DNA of 64,000 nt. It comes from Berkiella sp963803015. Lineage in GTDB: Bacteria; Pseudomonadota; Gammaproteobacteria; Berkiellales; Berkiellaceae. A program made the position numbers and the translations under genes. Positions 24,025 through 33,845 of the stretch are shown piece after piece. The notes beneath the pieces are model-generated. The model searched no databases. It was not told the DNA's origin and was given only the letters and a program-made list of their open reading frames with translations. The stretch is from NCBI GenBank assembly GCA_963803015.1, contig CAWDKV010000011.1, positions 62,001 through 126,000 on the forward strand, given 5' to 3'. Position 1 is the first letter of the stretch, and each line of letters opens with the position of its first letter.

Positions 24025-24666
24025 ATGCTGGTTAAAACATTAATAAAAAATTCAGTTGCCGTTGGTTTAACCACAGCAGGCGTTGCCTTGCACGCAGGAT
24101 GGCCTGGTTCAACGGCTTTCTTGGCGGCTCTGGCAGCTAGTGGCACGACGTTTCTCATTTTGCCTCCGGCTTTAAAATTAGTGAAGCAAATTCCCGATGG
24201 GTTTAAAAGAGTAAGAACTGCTGGTTCAGATACCGTAACCTATTTCAGAAAAAAAGCATCATTGATGGCAAATAGGGTGAATCCTGCTGATCCAGATCAA
24301 AATGTGCTATTAGGCTTAACGTCAGGATTTTTAGCTAGTCAGGCCTTTGCTTCAACTGTTGATCCTCTTGTCAATGCTGGTATTGATGCGCTTCCTGTCG
24401 GGAAACCCATGAAAGCTATTCTGAGACATCCAAGAGAAATAGCGACAGTAAGCTTAACTGTAGCAGGTGGATTGGCTGGTTATGTTTTTTCTGACAAAAG
24501 AGTAAAAGAGAACCTAGAAACAACTTCTACTGTTATTACGCAACATGCGGCTGCTAGTGAGACAGGAGCTGCTGTGCCTAGAGCGAGTGGTACTGCGAGT
24601 AGTACTGTTGGAGGAGCAGTAAACTCTGTTGTTGCAGCGCTTGGTGGTGGAAGAAAGCCTAAATAA
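24025..24666 (+). CDS. Hypothetical protein with glycine/alanine-rich membrane segments
   Basis: No family recognised. The 213-residue protein has hydrophobic, small-residue-rich segments at residues about 8-50 (AVGLTTAGVALHAG, AFLAALAASGTTFLILPPAL), about 90-110 and about 135-155. Such Gly/Ala-rich hairpins occur in membrane-inserting effectors and inclusion-type proteins. The C-terminal 40 residues are Ser/Thr/Gly/Ala-rich and probably disordered, ending GGGRKPK. The ribosome binding site AAGGGAG lies 7 bases before the ATG. It stands alone on the plus strand. Confidence 0.62.
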   Translation: MLVKTLIKNSVAVGLTTAGVALHAGWPGSTAFLAALAASGTTFLILPPALKLVKQIPDGFKRVRTAGSDTVTYFRKKASLMANRVNPADPDQNVLLGLTSGFLASQAFASTVDPLVNAGIDALPVGKPMKAILRHPREIATVSLTVAGGLAGYVFSDKRVKENLETTSTVITQHAAASETGAAVPRASGTASSTVGGAVNSVVAALGGGRKPK

Positions 24667-24971
24667 AGATAAGCTTTTGCGACTACAAAATGAGGTCCTT
24701 TTCTGTCATGGAGAAGGCTCTCATCCCTTTTTCCTTTTAGATGTCGCGTCAGCGACAAGTTATCTTCCCTTGTAAAGGATCGATGCCGGCGAAGCCGCGA
24801 GATGGATTTTATCAAGAAAAAAATCCCTCTTGCGCTTCTTGCTTCGCTATCGCTACGCAGGCCGCGCCTCTCCCCTTTTCAAGGGGAGATTAACCGTTGC
24901 TTCGCAACTTTTTGGATTCTTCAAAGAAAGACTAATAAATTTTGTATCGATTTCTCTTAACAACAAATATA
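24667..24971. other. Intergenic region without a gene (305 bases)
   Basis: Convergent spacer between the orphan at 24025 and tamB. I see no supported gene. It holds short GC-rich inverted segments, including a 9-base-pair hairpin TCTCCCCTT-TTC-AAGGGGAGA at 24869-24889 and GTCGCGTCAGCGAC near 24743, and CGCTATCGCTACGC-like stretches that resemble degraded copies of the dispersed repeats seen elsewhere. Confidence 0.5.
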
Positions 24972-27476
24972 TTAACGCCCTTCAAAAGAAAGTAACACAT
25001 CCGCGCTGCTGCCTTCACTGCCGGTGGTTGCCTCTAGCATGAGGTTTTTCCCTAAAGAATAACGCAAGCCAAAATTGCTTGCAGAATCTAAAATGCCCAC
25101 ACTGTAATGCAGATACAATCTGTCGGAGAGCTGTTTGCCTAATACAAATACGGTGTCTTCCAGCATATTTTTATTGCCAGAGCTATTGGGGGTTGCAGTG
25201 AAAGTTTCAGGTTTTTTAGATAAACCAAATTGATCGAGTTTGAGTTGGCTCAAGATGTTAAGATTGGGGGCATTGCCTGATTTACTTAAAACTCCTGCGA
25301 GCTGCGTGGCTGCTTGAAATAATATTTCAGCTTGCGCATCACTGATTTCACTTTGCGGGCGCCCAACGACCAAATAGGAAAGAATATCTGCTTCTGCCAT
25401 AGCAGGTGAAGAGAAAAAGTCTAGCCTCGGTGATTTTACATTACCCGTGAGTTTTATCCCTACGACAATGTCTTCGGCGCTTTTAAATTTAAAACGAGAG
25501 TCACCTGTTTGTTGAATATCTAATGAATCTTTTGAATTTCGTTTAAAGAAAGAAGAAGGTGTTTTTGATTTTACTTTTCTTTGTGCTTGAATATCCAATA
25601 TAGGATCATAGATAGGACCTCCGGTAAAGAGGATCTGACCATAACGTACATCAAATTGTTTACCATAGGCATGGTACTTTCCTTCATGTAAGGTAAATTT
25701 TCCTTTCGCAAGCGGCAGTTCATTCGGGCTTTGGGATAGTTGGAGTTTACCACTTACTTTTGTCGAGAGGCCATGCCCTTTATAAGTGATATTATTACCC
25801 AAAATAATCTCAATATCGGTTTGGATGGGTGGCAAGCCACTCGAGCGAAGTGGAGAAGAAGCTTTTTGCGGTTGACCTGCCTTTAAGATAACAACATCAC
25901 TGGAAGGCGAAATAGCATTCGCATTTTTTAGAGTTTGTATTTCCGCTTTGGTAACAAAAATGGCACCTTGTAGCTTAGGAACACCTTGGGTCATGGTTAA
26001 GGTGAGATCGGGATCTGCCACTATATAGAATTCAGGAGAATCGCTTAATAATAGCGTTTTACCTTTAAGCTTTAAAGACAAGGTTGGATTTAAGTCGGAA
26101 AGAAGCCCTGCTCCCTCAAGAGTAAAAGTACCGCTGCCCAAGGTGCCTTCGCCATTTATTTTGATGGCATTGCTTTCGTTAAGGGTCAACCCCAATCGAT
26201 TGAGATAAATTTTACTGCCAAACGTACCCGTTTTAAGGCTACCCTCAGTTAATGTTAAGTTTCCATTATAGATAGGTTTGTAGAGATTGCCTGAAAGCGC
26301 AAGGTTGAGATCGAGTTTACCATGGACGTTAGCAAGGCTTGGGATCAAGAATTCTAGCGTTTTAACTTCCTTCAAATGAGATTGCAACGTACCACTTAAC
26401 GCGTAAGGTTTCTTTTTAGAAATATTCGCCCCTACCTTTAACGGATACTTTTCAAAGAGCTGGAGTTCAAGTAAGGCGTTAATGTTCTCGTTTTGCCAAT
26501 TGATACGTGCAGAGCCGGTTATTTTCCCTTTATCTAGCCATTTTTTATTTTTGATGGTTAAAGAGTTTATCTTGCCTTGCCAGGCAGTGCTGTCTAGTTT
26601 TCCTGTCAAGGCAATATCAATGGGTTTATCTTCCACAATTGCTTTGAGGTTAAAATGATGGTTTGTTGGTGTCCCAGTGAGTGTTAAATCGACATTCTGT
26701 AGCTGTTGCTCTCTGGCATTTAAGAAAGACGTTTTGAAATGGATATTGATATGATTTTCTAAATCTTCAATTTTCCGATGCGGTAGTAAAATCTCGCCTT
26801 TGGTTAAAACTAAATCACTCGTAAAATATTCTTCTAAAAAAAGTGGCGGAGTGAAGGTTAAATTCCATTTTATTTTGATAGCTTCTTGTAAATAAGCTTC
26901 AATGCTCCCAAAAGTGCCGTGGTAATGGATTTCTTCAAAACTGAGTTGCGAAGAAGCTTGTTTGATAGTTAAGGCTTTGATTTCATGCGCTTGGCCATTC
27001 ATATAAAGAAAGGCATCATTTATTTGCACATAATCAATTTGTAATGGAATGGGAAGTACTTTTGCCAAAGACTCTCGTAATTCTTGAAGGGAAGGTTTCT
27101 CTGAAAGAGCACCTTCAAATTTTAAATTTAATTTAAGATGGTTAGCCTTTAATGATTGCAGGGTTTTGTCTTTTTTAAACAAAGTCATAAATTCCCAGCG
27201 CAAATCAATTTCTTCGGCTTCCACATCGATGGCAGGACCTTGAAAATGCAGATCTGTCATTTTTAAATGGTGGGTCAAGTTTCCTTCCACCGTTTTAAAA
27301 GTAATTTTGTAACCACTGAGATCAGATAATAAATAGAGTGCTGTTTTTGCTCCTGGCGGAGTGAATAAGAGATAAAAACCAAAACAAACGAGGCCGATGA
27401 CAAAAGTCAAAATGATGTGCAGGATCCGCTTATAGAAGATCAGGGGCTGCATGGTTTTATAAAATATGTTAGCCAT
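24972..27476 (-). CDS. tamB: Translocation and assembly module protein TamB
   Basis: Inner-membrane-anchored periplasmic protein that works with TamA in outer-membrane biogenesis (autotransporter assembly, phospholipid transport). The 834-residue protein has an N-terminal membrane anchor (ILHIILTFVIGLVCFGFYLL). A very long repetitive beta-strand region follows, and the C-terminal DUF490 domain has FDVRYGQILFTGGPIYDPIL and DILSYLVVGRP, ending LLSFEGR. It is shorter than E. coli TamB (about 1250 residues), as often in small genomes. It follows tamA by 115 bases on the same strand. Confidence 0.9.
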   Translation of the reverse strand: MANIFYKTMQPLIFYKRILHIILTFVIGLVCFGFYLLFTPPGAKTALYLLSDLSGYKITFKTVEGNLTHHLKMTDLHFQGPAIDVEAEEIDLRWEFMTLFKKDKTLQSLKANHLKLNLKFEGALSEKPSLQELRESLAKVLPIPLQIDYVQINDAFLYMNGQAHEIKALTIKQASSQLSFEEIHYHGTFGSIEAYLQEAIKIKWNLTFTPPLFLEEYFTSDLVLTKGEILLPHRKIEDLENHINIHFKTSFLNAREQQLQNVDLTLTGTPTNHHFNLKAIVEDKPIDIALTGKLDSTAWQGKINSLTIKNKKWLDKGKITGSARINWQNENINALLELQLFEKYPLKVGANISKKKPYALSGTLQSHLKEVKTLEFLIPSLANVHGKLDLNLALSGNLYKPIYNGNLTLTEGSLKTGTFGSKIYLNRLGLTLNESNAIKINGEGTLGSGTFTLEGAGLLSDLNPTLSLKLKGKTLLLSDSPEFYIVADPDLTLTMTQGVPKLQGAIFVTKAEIQTLKNANAISPSSDVVILKAGQPQKASSPLRSSGLPPIQTDIEIILGNNITYKGHGLSTKVSGKLQLSQSPNELPLAKGKFTLHEGKYHAYGKQFDVRYGQILFTGGPIYDPILDIQAQRKVKSKTPSSFFKRNSKDSLDIQQTGDSRFKFKSAEDIVVGIKLTGNVKSPRLDFFSSPAMAEADILSYLVVGRPQSEISDAQAEILFQAATQLAGVLSKSGNAPNLNILSQLKLDQFGLSKKPETFTATPNSSGNKNMLEDTVFVLGKQLSDRLYLHYSVGILDSASNFGLRYSLGKNLMLEATTGSEGSSADVLLSFEGR

Positions 27477-27591
27477 TAAACTTTTATTTGCTAGGTAAAT
27501 ATGTAACTTAAGTTAATTTTACCTTCTAATGGGGCGTTTAACCAAAACATATTTAGGGAAACTCACTAAATATGTTAAAAAACTAAGTTTC

Positions 27592-29361
27592 TCACAGCTC
27601 CGGACCAAATGAAGCGTGGATCCGCCAAGCAGCTGAGTCTTTGTTCAGCGGTTTAGCAAGCGCCAACTTGATTGGACCAAGTTTAGTTATCCACTCAACT
27701 CCTGCGCCGGTACCCACCATGATAGGATCACCTAAAGAAGGACGAAAGGCATTGCCAGCATCAATAAAGGTAAAGACACCAAACGGCCCTTTGACGACTT
27801 GTGTTATCTCAATACTGCCTACAGCAAGCATAGCGCCACCCACAGGCTGCAATACGCCATCTTTGTCGATTGCAGTAGGCAGTGAGCGATAACCATAACC
27901 GCGTATGCTCAAATCCCCCCCTGCAAAGAAACGTTGCGAGGGAGGAAGTTTATCAGCATCGGTTGGAAGGGTTGCACCCAGTTCAGCGCGGAATAAAAAT
28001 TTTGTTTTATCTGAAATAGCATGCAAATGGCGGTATTTAAGATCAGCTTGAACGAAACTTGTATCACTAAACATCACATCTACGGCACCACGGAGCGTCA
28101 TTTCTAGTTTCCTGCCATGACGCGGTTTTAAGTTATCATCGCGCTCTGTGCGGATAAAAGAAATTGTAGGCAGGACTAATTTGGATTGTTCATTCTGCAT
28201 TGTTGCAAAAGCTTTAAATTCTTCATGGCGGTAAAACAAAGAAAGAACCCGTTCCCAGCCATGGACTTGTCGGCTTTCAATAATGCCTGCTTCATAAATT
28301 TTTGAAGGCTTGTCACTATATTCTTCTTCAAAAAGCGCGGCATTTAATCTTGTTTCGTCGCTATAAGGATGCTTACCAGGGATAATGTAGTCTATTTGCC
28401 CTTTCTTAAAAATTTCAGAAAAAACCGCTTGTGTTGTTAAACGATGTCCCATGTCATTGAGTTGTCTTCTTGTCCACCCTAATTTGCCGCGGACACCCGT
28501 GTCTGTGCCATAACCCGCCCCTATCTGATATTGATTCGGCTTGGCATCCGTTAATTCAACAATAACAGGCACAGAAATATCTTGATCATTAGGGATAGGT
28601 CTGACATTGACTTGGGAAAAATAATCACTTTGCATATATCGACTTTGAAGAATTAAGGTTTTTTCAGGAGAATAGGCCTCACCAAATTCATAAGGAAGAT
28701 AACGTCGTAAAAATTTTTCAGATAATGTTGTCTCCCCTGTAAAAGTGGTTTGGGTAAAATAATGTTTCGGACCTGTTTCTAACGTCAGAAATATATCACT
28801 CGTATGCTTTTCAACATCGACTTCGACACGATGCGCAATAAAGTGAGCCTTTAAATAACCGTTTTGCATGGTTTTAGATAAAAGCGCCTTTTTACCTTGT
28901 TCGTAAAGAGGGTGGACAAAAATATCCCCTTTTTTTAAAGGAAAGAGGGTTGCGAGTGCATGTAGTGCTGGATCATTTTCTCCTGGCCCCGTGAGTGTAA
29001 AATGGATGTCATGGACACGAACGGGCTCGCCAAGATTAATTTGGAAAACGGCATGCCAAGAGCCATTGACGAGCTTTAGATCAGTTTGAATAGTTGGTTC
29101 ATAGTAACCAAAAGGCTGTAACGAAAGTAGAATTTCTTGTTCAATCCATTTTTGGTAGAGGGCTTGCGAGGCTGGATCTTCCCCAAATTCTTCTTCTACC
29201 ACTAATAATTTTAAGTTCGAGCGAATATTATCAGCGATTTCTTGATTGACTCCATTGATCACAATCTCCAAAGGAGCGCCGTAGCAAAGAGGATGCAAGC
29301 AGAAGCATAACAAAAGAAATATTTTGCAAAATTGTTTTAACAAAGTCTGGGCAACCTTCAT
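27592..29361 (-). CDS. tamA: Outer-membrane assembly protein TamA
   Basis: Omp85-family outer-membrane protein that partners with TamB. The 589-residue precursor starts at the ATG at 29361 with a signal peptide (LLKQFCKIFLLLCFCLHPLCYG). POTRA-like domains follow (residues about 30-260, for example VRVHDIHFTLTGPGEND and GPKHYFTQTTFTGETTL). The C-terminal barrel contains RFFAGGDLSIRGYGYRSL, the diagnostic (V/I)RGY motif of Omp85 proteins, and VFTFIDAGNAF. A TTG at 29394 would start within the overlapping ABC pseudogene and is less likely. Gene order tamA-tamB is conserved among proteobacteria. Confidence 0.92.
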   Translation of the reverse strand: MKVAQTLLKQFCKIFLLLCFCLHPLCYGAPLEIVINGVNQEIADNIRSNLKLLVVEEEFGEDPASQALYQKWIEQEILLSLQPFGYYEPTIQTDLKLVNGSWHAVFQINLGEPVRVHDIHFTLTGPGENDPALHALATLFPLKKGDIFVHPLYEQGKKALLSKTMQNGYLKAHFIAHRVEVDVEKHTSDIFLTLETGPKHYFTQTTFTGETTLSEKFLRRYLPYEFGEAYSPEKTLILQSRYMQSDYFSQVNVRPIPNDQDISVPVIVELTDAKPNQYQIGAGYGTDTGVRGKLGWTRRQLNDMGHRLTTQAVFSEIFKKGQIDYIIPGKHPYSDETRLNAALFEEEYSDKPSKIYEAGIIESRQVHGWERVLSLFYRHEEFKAFATMQNEQSKLVLPTISFIRTERDDNLKPRHGRKLEMTLRGAVDVMFSDTSFVQADLKYRHLHAISDKTKFLFRAELGATLPTDADKLPPSQRFFAGGDLSIRGYGYRSLPTAIDKDGVLQPVGGAMLAVGSIEITQVVKGPFGVFTFIDAGNAFRPSLGDPIMVGTGAGVEWITKLGPIKLALAKPLNKDSAAWRIHASFGPEL

Positions 29362-29377
29362 TTTAAAATTAGTGTTG

Positions 29378-30693
29378 TTATCTTGGGTTTTCAAGGCTTA
29401 AAATTCCCGAATCATAATCATAGGCAAAAATTTCTGCATAGCGGCCCCAGTCTATAATAACTGTTAAAACCCTTTCAGCTTCAGATTCGGTTAAATGTTC
29501 TTCTAATTCTCGTAAAAAGTATTCTTCTGATTCACGGTGATTAGGTCTTCTATCTAAAGTTTCACGAATATGTTTGGCTAAGGGAACGCGATTTTCTAAT
29601 TGTGTTGCAAAAAGTTTTTTACGACCTAAAATATTGGTGTGAGCAAAGGCTTTACCGATTTCTGTTAGCATAATATCGCCTTTGAAAACGGTCGCAAACC
29701 CTAAAATTTCCAAAGCTTCTGTCAAAGGAAATAAGCTATCTGCTTCTAGATGCAACGATTCTGCGACAAAGGGTAAATCCACTTGTCCCTCATGAGAAGC
29801 TAAGGTGTCAACAAGGCCAGTCAGCTCAGATATTTCTGCATCGGGCAAGCGATAGCCCATATCGATTTTTTGATAATCTGTTCCCGCATCTTCTAGGCGT
29901 ACTCGTTTTCTCTCGCTTGTTGTCATTAAGGTATAGATATCATCGACCAGTTTACGGAAATGCGGATCTTGCGGATTTCTTGGAATAGGGCGAGCCAACT
30001 TTCAGTTCAGCGCGAATTCGACCAGGGTTGCTGGCAAAGATCATGATCCTATCTGCCATCATGGCAGCCTCTTCAATGTTATGGGTGACAAACAAAATAC
30101 CCTTGGTGCGAGCCCGTTTGGTGAGCCAAAGATCAAGCAAGTCGCTCTTTAAATTTTCTGCCGTTAAAACATCTAGCGCAGAAAAAGGTTCATCCATTAA
30201 CAATAATTCAGGATCTACCACTAAAGCGCGCGCGATGCCGACCCGCTGTCGCATTCCGCCAGAGAGTTCTTTGGGATAGGCTGATTCAAATCCATCTAAA
30301 CCGATGGTATCAATGGTTTTCAGTGCTCGCTTTCGTCGTTGCACGCGTGGAACGCCCAGTGCTTCTAATCCCAGTTCTACATTTTGTAAAACAGTAAGCC
30401 ACGGGAATAAGCGCGAAATTTTGAAAGACCATGGCGATCCCATGAACAGGTTCAGTCACGACTTCACCATGGTAGAGTATTTGACCGCTAGAAGGCTGGA
30501 TAAGACCCGCTATGATTCTTAACAAAGTGGATTTACCCGATCCGGATTTTCCGAGTAGGGCAACAATTTCATTTTCATACATGGTGAAATTAACATCGTC
30601 TAAGACAACGAGTTCTTGACCCTCGCTCGAACGAAAGGTTTTGCGAACATCTTTCACTGTAAATATGGCATTTTTTTCTTTTTCAAGCGTCAT
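29378..30693 (-). pseudogene. Frameshifted ABC importer ATPase with AAA-associated C-terminal domain
   Basis: The remains of one nitrate/sulfonate-type ABC ATPase lie in three frames. Piece 1 (from 30693) has Walker A LLGKSGSGKSTLLRI and the Q-loop VFQNFAL. Near 30408 one extra base shifts the frame. Piece 2 continues FPWLTVLQNVELGLEALG, with signature LSGGMRQRVGIARAL and Walker B LLLMDEPFSALD. A second shift near 29999 separates IRAELKV from piece 3 (ARPIPRNPQDPHFRKLVDDI), the winged-helix-like AAA-associated domain found at the C-terminus of such ATPases. All motifs are intact, so decay is recent or the shifts are errors. The substrate of the transporter is unknown. Confidence 0.85.
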
Positions 30694-30696
30694 AAT

Positions 30697-32437
30697 TTAA
30701 TCCACATGATATCTTTCTTCGGCTATATCATAGAGTTTGCGCCAGAGCAGACGGTTAAGTATCAGAACATATAAGGACATGACGGCAATGCCTAAAGCAA
30801 TCCGTGGAAAGTCGCCTGTTGCCGTGTATTTTGTAATATAGCCGCCCAACCCTTTAGCATGGAAGGTCTCATTTCCCCAGCTCACCACATCAGACACAAT
30901 ACTGGCGTTCCAACAGCCGCCAGCGGCAGTCATGGCGCCCGTAATGTAATAGGGAAAGATCCCAGGCAGGATAAATTTGCGCCACCATAACCACCCTTTG
31001 ACACCATAATTTTTGGTGGCTAGCCGCAAATCTTGCGGTAAATTGCTAGCGCCGGCAATGACATTAAACAATATGTACCATTGTGTCCCTAAAATCATGA
31101 GCGGTGAGCTCCAGATATTGACATTAAGATGATAAGTCATAATTAACATCGCAAGCACAGGATAGACCAGATTTGCGGGAAAAGCGGCGAGAAATTGTGC
31201 AATCGGTTGCATGATTCTTAGCTACTTTGGGTTTTAAACCTATCCAGACGCCAATTGGGATCCAGATAAGGGATGCAATAATGATCAAAAACAGGATCTT
31301 AGTTGCAGTAATAAACCCATAAAAAAGAACCTCTAGCACTTCCATCCAAGTCACTTTGGTGGCAATAAAATGGATTAACATGAGGCGCAGAGCTATATCG
31401 AAATAAAAAGGAAGCTGTTCCAGCAGGTGACAGCTGTCCAAGATAAGGCGTGCCGATACTTGGGTGGCAGAGGTGGCGGTTTGTTATTTTTCTTGGCGTA
31501 AGAGGAATGGTAACCACGTCACGAAAACGTCTTAAGAGTGCCATAAAGTAATAGCTTAATCTGGCACGCTGTAAGAGATTGAGAAACCATGTTTGGTATC
31601 GGCTTCAGGATCGGGATCGGCTTTAAATTTTTCGGACCAAGAAATGAGGGGGCGAAAAATCAATTGATCATAGACCAAAATAACAATGAGCATGGTTAAG
31701 ATGACATAGCTAATGGCCGTATAATCAGATTCTTTGGTGGCGAGCATAATATAAGAGCCAATACCTGGTAAGGTGATGTTCTGGTTATTCACGGAAATAG
31801 CTTCAGAGGCGACAACAAAAAACCAGCCCAGCTGAAAGCGACATCATGGTATTCCAAATTAATGGCGGGTGGCAAAAGGCACATCTAGCCGCCAAAAGGT
31901 TTGCCAGGGGCTTAAATGGAGCACTCTTGCTGCTTCTTTTAATTGTTTAGGCACTGAGCGCAAGGAATGATAAAAAGACAAGGCCATATTCCAGACTTGA
32001 GAGGTAAAAATAGCAAAGATGGCCGCGCATTCAGGTCCCAGTTGACTTCCGGGAAATAAATAAATAAACGCTAAAACAGTGATAGATAAAAAGCCCAAAA
32101 TAGGAATGGATTGCATAATATCGATAAAGGGAATAATAAATTTCTCAGCGCGTTCGCTTTTTGCGGCAAGGGTGCCGATGGTAAAAGTAAAAATAAGGGC
32201 GAGTGCTAAAGCGATACCCATGCGAATGATAGTGTAGAGCGCATACTGTGGTAGCATTTTCGGGGAAAGAGAAATCGGAATGACTTCTCCCAATTGATAA
32301 GGAGTAGCCATTTGTTGGGCTCCCCATACCAAGATAGAAAATAAGCCAAATATTAGCGCGAGAATAACAAAGTCCCATTGGTTTAAAAATAAACCCAACT
32401 TTCTTTTAGGTTGTGCATAATATTGTTTATTTGGCAT
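30697..32437 (-). pseudogene. Frameshifted double-domain ABC permease
   Basis: A permease with two fused BPD/MetI-like membrane domains, partner of the ATPase 3 bases downstream, is broken by at least five lesions. Domain 1 runs from 32437 (MPNKQYYAQPKRK) with the EAA loop LKEAARVLHLSPWQTFWRLD. Two shifts at about 31855 and 31815 break the stretch corresponding to PLIWNTMMSLSAG and FFVVASEAISVNNQN. A stop at 31556 precedes YYFMALLRRFRD. Another shift occurs between 31490 and 31440, before DIALRLMLIHFIATKV. One extra A near 31215 separates KPKVAK from MQPIAQFLAAFPANLVYP. Domain 2 ends at 30697. Flanking genes are intact, so decay is local. Confidence 0.85.
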
Positions 32438-32516
32438 GTTACTTAGCTAATACCTGGTGCAGATTTAGTCTTATTATAAAAGTGTCTGGATAGAAGTGTC
32501 GATGGTTATCGTGATC

Positions 32517-32724
32517 TATACCCAAAGCAGATGATTTTTACTCTAACGAGCACGCGTCGGCTAGGCGGCAAGCTCCGGAGCAACAGGAGTGTTAAAATAC
32601 ATGACTGTTGCGATATGAGCGCAGCCAACAACCTGTCTTCGCTAACGCTACGCCAGGCTAACATTGTCAGGCTCGGCAAAGCGCAGCGTAGACGAGCGCC
32701 GAAAATTCATCTGCGAAGGGTATA
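32517..32724. repeat. Dispersed intergenic repeat, family A, copy 2 (long form)
   Basis: A 208-base element fills most of the 360-base gap between the ABC pseudogene and the chorismate operon. Ends are TATACCCAAAGCAGATGATT and TTCATCTGCGAAGGGTATA, an imperfect terminal inverted repeat. Relative to copy 1 it has an extra block near the left end (CTCTAACGAGCACGCGT). It also has an extra block of about 73 bases (CTAACGCTACGCCAGGCTAA and onward) whose reverse complement is present at 58669-58710. No protein is encoded. Confidence 0.8.
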
Positions 32725-32797
32725 GTCTCTCTTGAGCCGCCATTTGGCTTAGGTTATGATGAATTTTAGTTATCAATTATGAGCAAGTTAACTTATC

Positions 32798-33316
32798 TTG
32801 ACTTATCCAGATTTTGAGCCTCTTCCACAATCCGAGCATTTGTTTTCGTTAATTGAAAAAAGATTTCATCTCATGGAAGCTATCGCCTTTGCTAAATATC
32901 AACAACAACTCCCTATATATGTTCCTCAAATTGAGAAAAAGATCTTCGAAGAGCTCAATGCACAAGCCCAGGTTTTACAGTTACCTGCTGTTGAAACCTC
33001 AAATTTTATCCAGCTCATCATCCAAATGAGTAGAGAGATCCAAGAAAATTGGCTCAGAACATGGCGGGAGCACCAGCCTAAAGCAGATTCTATTAATGAC
33101 ATATCGTTTCTTCGTTTAGAAGTCAAAACGCTTTCAATCGATATTTTATACCAAGTCGTCGTAGCACAATTAGAATTATCCGATCCAGCCCATGCCATCT
33201 TATTGCATGCATTAATTCAGCAAAAAATGACGGCTTCTTTTGTGAGCGCCCAAGAAAAGCAAAATGTATTAAATCATCTTATTGCCATTGCAAATAAGGT
33301 AAAAAATGAGGCATAA
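32798..33316 (+). CDS. Chorismate mutase, AroQ type
   Basis: Predicted to convert chorismate to prephenate for Phe/Tyr synthesis. The 172-residue all-helical protein shows the AroQ pattern: LFSLIEKRFHLMEAIAFAKY (arginine and helix 1), QLPIYVPQIEKKIFEELNAQ and FIQLIIQMSREIQENWLRTW. The length and spacing resemble the AroQ-gamma class, but no signal peptide is seen. The start is odd: the only frame-compatible start that keeps helix 1 is the TTG at 32798. An ATG at 32779 is in another frame (MSKLTYLDLSRF then stop), so a small frameshift at the 5' end is possible. Its 3' end overlaps ubiC by 11 bases. Confidence 0.72.
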   Translation: MTYPDFEPLPQSEHLFSLIEKRFHLMEAIAFAKYQQQLPIYVPQIEKKIFEELNAQAQVLQLPAVETSNFIQLIIQMSREIQENWLRTWREHQPKADSINDISFLRLEVKTLSIDILYQVVVAQLELSDPAHAILLHALIQQKMTASFVSAQEKQNVLNHLIAIANKVKNEA

Positions 33317-33845
33317 CGAATGGGTAAGAGATTTAAAAGAACTGCCACTCCAGCCCAGTGAGCCTATTTTATCCTGGTTGACGAAACCTATGATTTTAAG
33401 TGATGCTTTAAAGCGTCATTATCAAACCTTCTGCGTTCGTGTGCTTTTCCAACACTTTGCCCTTGCCTCGCGTGATGAGTGTGAGGCACTGGGGATGAAA
33501 GAGAGTAATGAGGTCTTTGTGCGGCAAGTATTATTGGAAGGAGATAATGAAGCGCGAACGGTTGGTCGTGTTATTGTTCCGCTATCCACTTACCATAATC
33601 ATCGTACCCATTTCCAACAATTAGATAATAAACCGATTGGGGAGACTTTACTCTATCATAGGAGTGATGTGATACGAGAGACATTCGAATATGCTTTCGT
33701 GAAAGAGATTGATTCGCAAGTGCCTTTTTCTGAGCATGGACTGTGGTCGAGGCGAAGTGTTTTTAGATTGCAAAACGATCCCTTATTGGTCACAGATTTA
33801 TTTTTACCCACCTTAGGTTTTTATGTTTCCGCCCCTTCTCGTTGA
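33306..33845 (+). CDS. ubiC: Chorismate pyruvate-lyase UbiC
   Basis: Converts chorismate to 4-hydroxybenzoate and pyruvate, the first step of ubiquinone synthesis. The 179-residue protein matches UbiC: SWLTKPMILSDALKRH near the N-terminus, VFVRQVLLEGDNEARTVGRV with the arginine that binds substrate, PIGETLLYH, and a C-terminal WSRRSVFRLQNDPLLVTDLF with the usual L-V-x-D-x-F-L-P ending. It overlaps aroQ upstream by 11 bases and pabB downstream by 23 bases, so the three genes are very probably translated from one message. No ubiA follows, unlike in E. coli. Confidence 0.92.
   Translation: MRHNEWVRDLKELPLQPSEPILSWLTKPMILSDALKRHYQTFCVRVLFQHFALASRDECEALGMKESNEVFVRQVLLEGDNEARTVGRVIVPLSTYHNHRTHFQQLDNKPIGETLLYHRSDVIRETFEYAFVKEIDSQVPFSEHGLWSRRSVFRLQNDPLLVTDLFLPTLGFYVSAPSR

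Noticed and set aside
24869..24889. 9-base-pair hairpin as a terminator for tamB
   Set aside because: No T run follows on the minus strand and it is about 80 bases past the stop. Left as an intergenic hairpin.
30304..30522. Plus-strand open frame across the broken ATPase
   Set aside because: It is antisense to the Walker A region of the decayed ATPase and has no supporting features.
32531..32725. Open frame of 64 codons in the long family A repeat
   Set aside because: It lies wholly inside a dispersed non-coding repeat with terminal inverted repeats.
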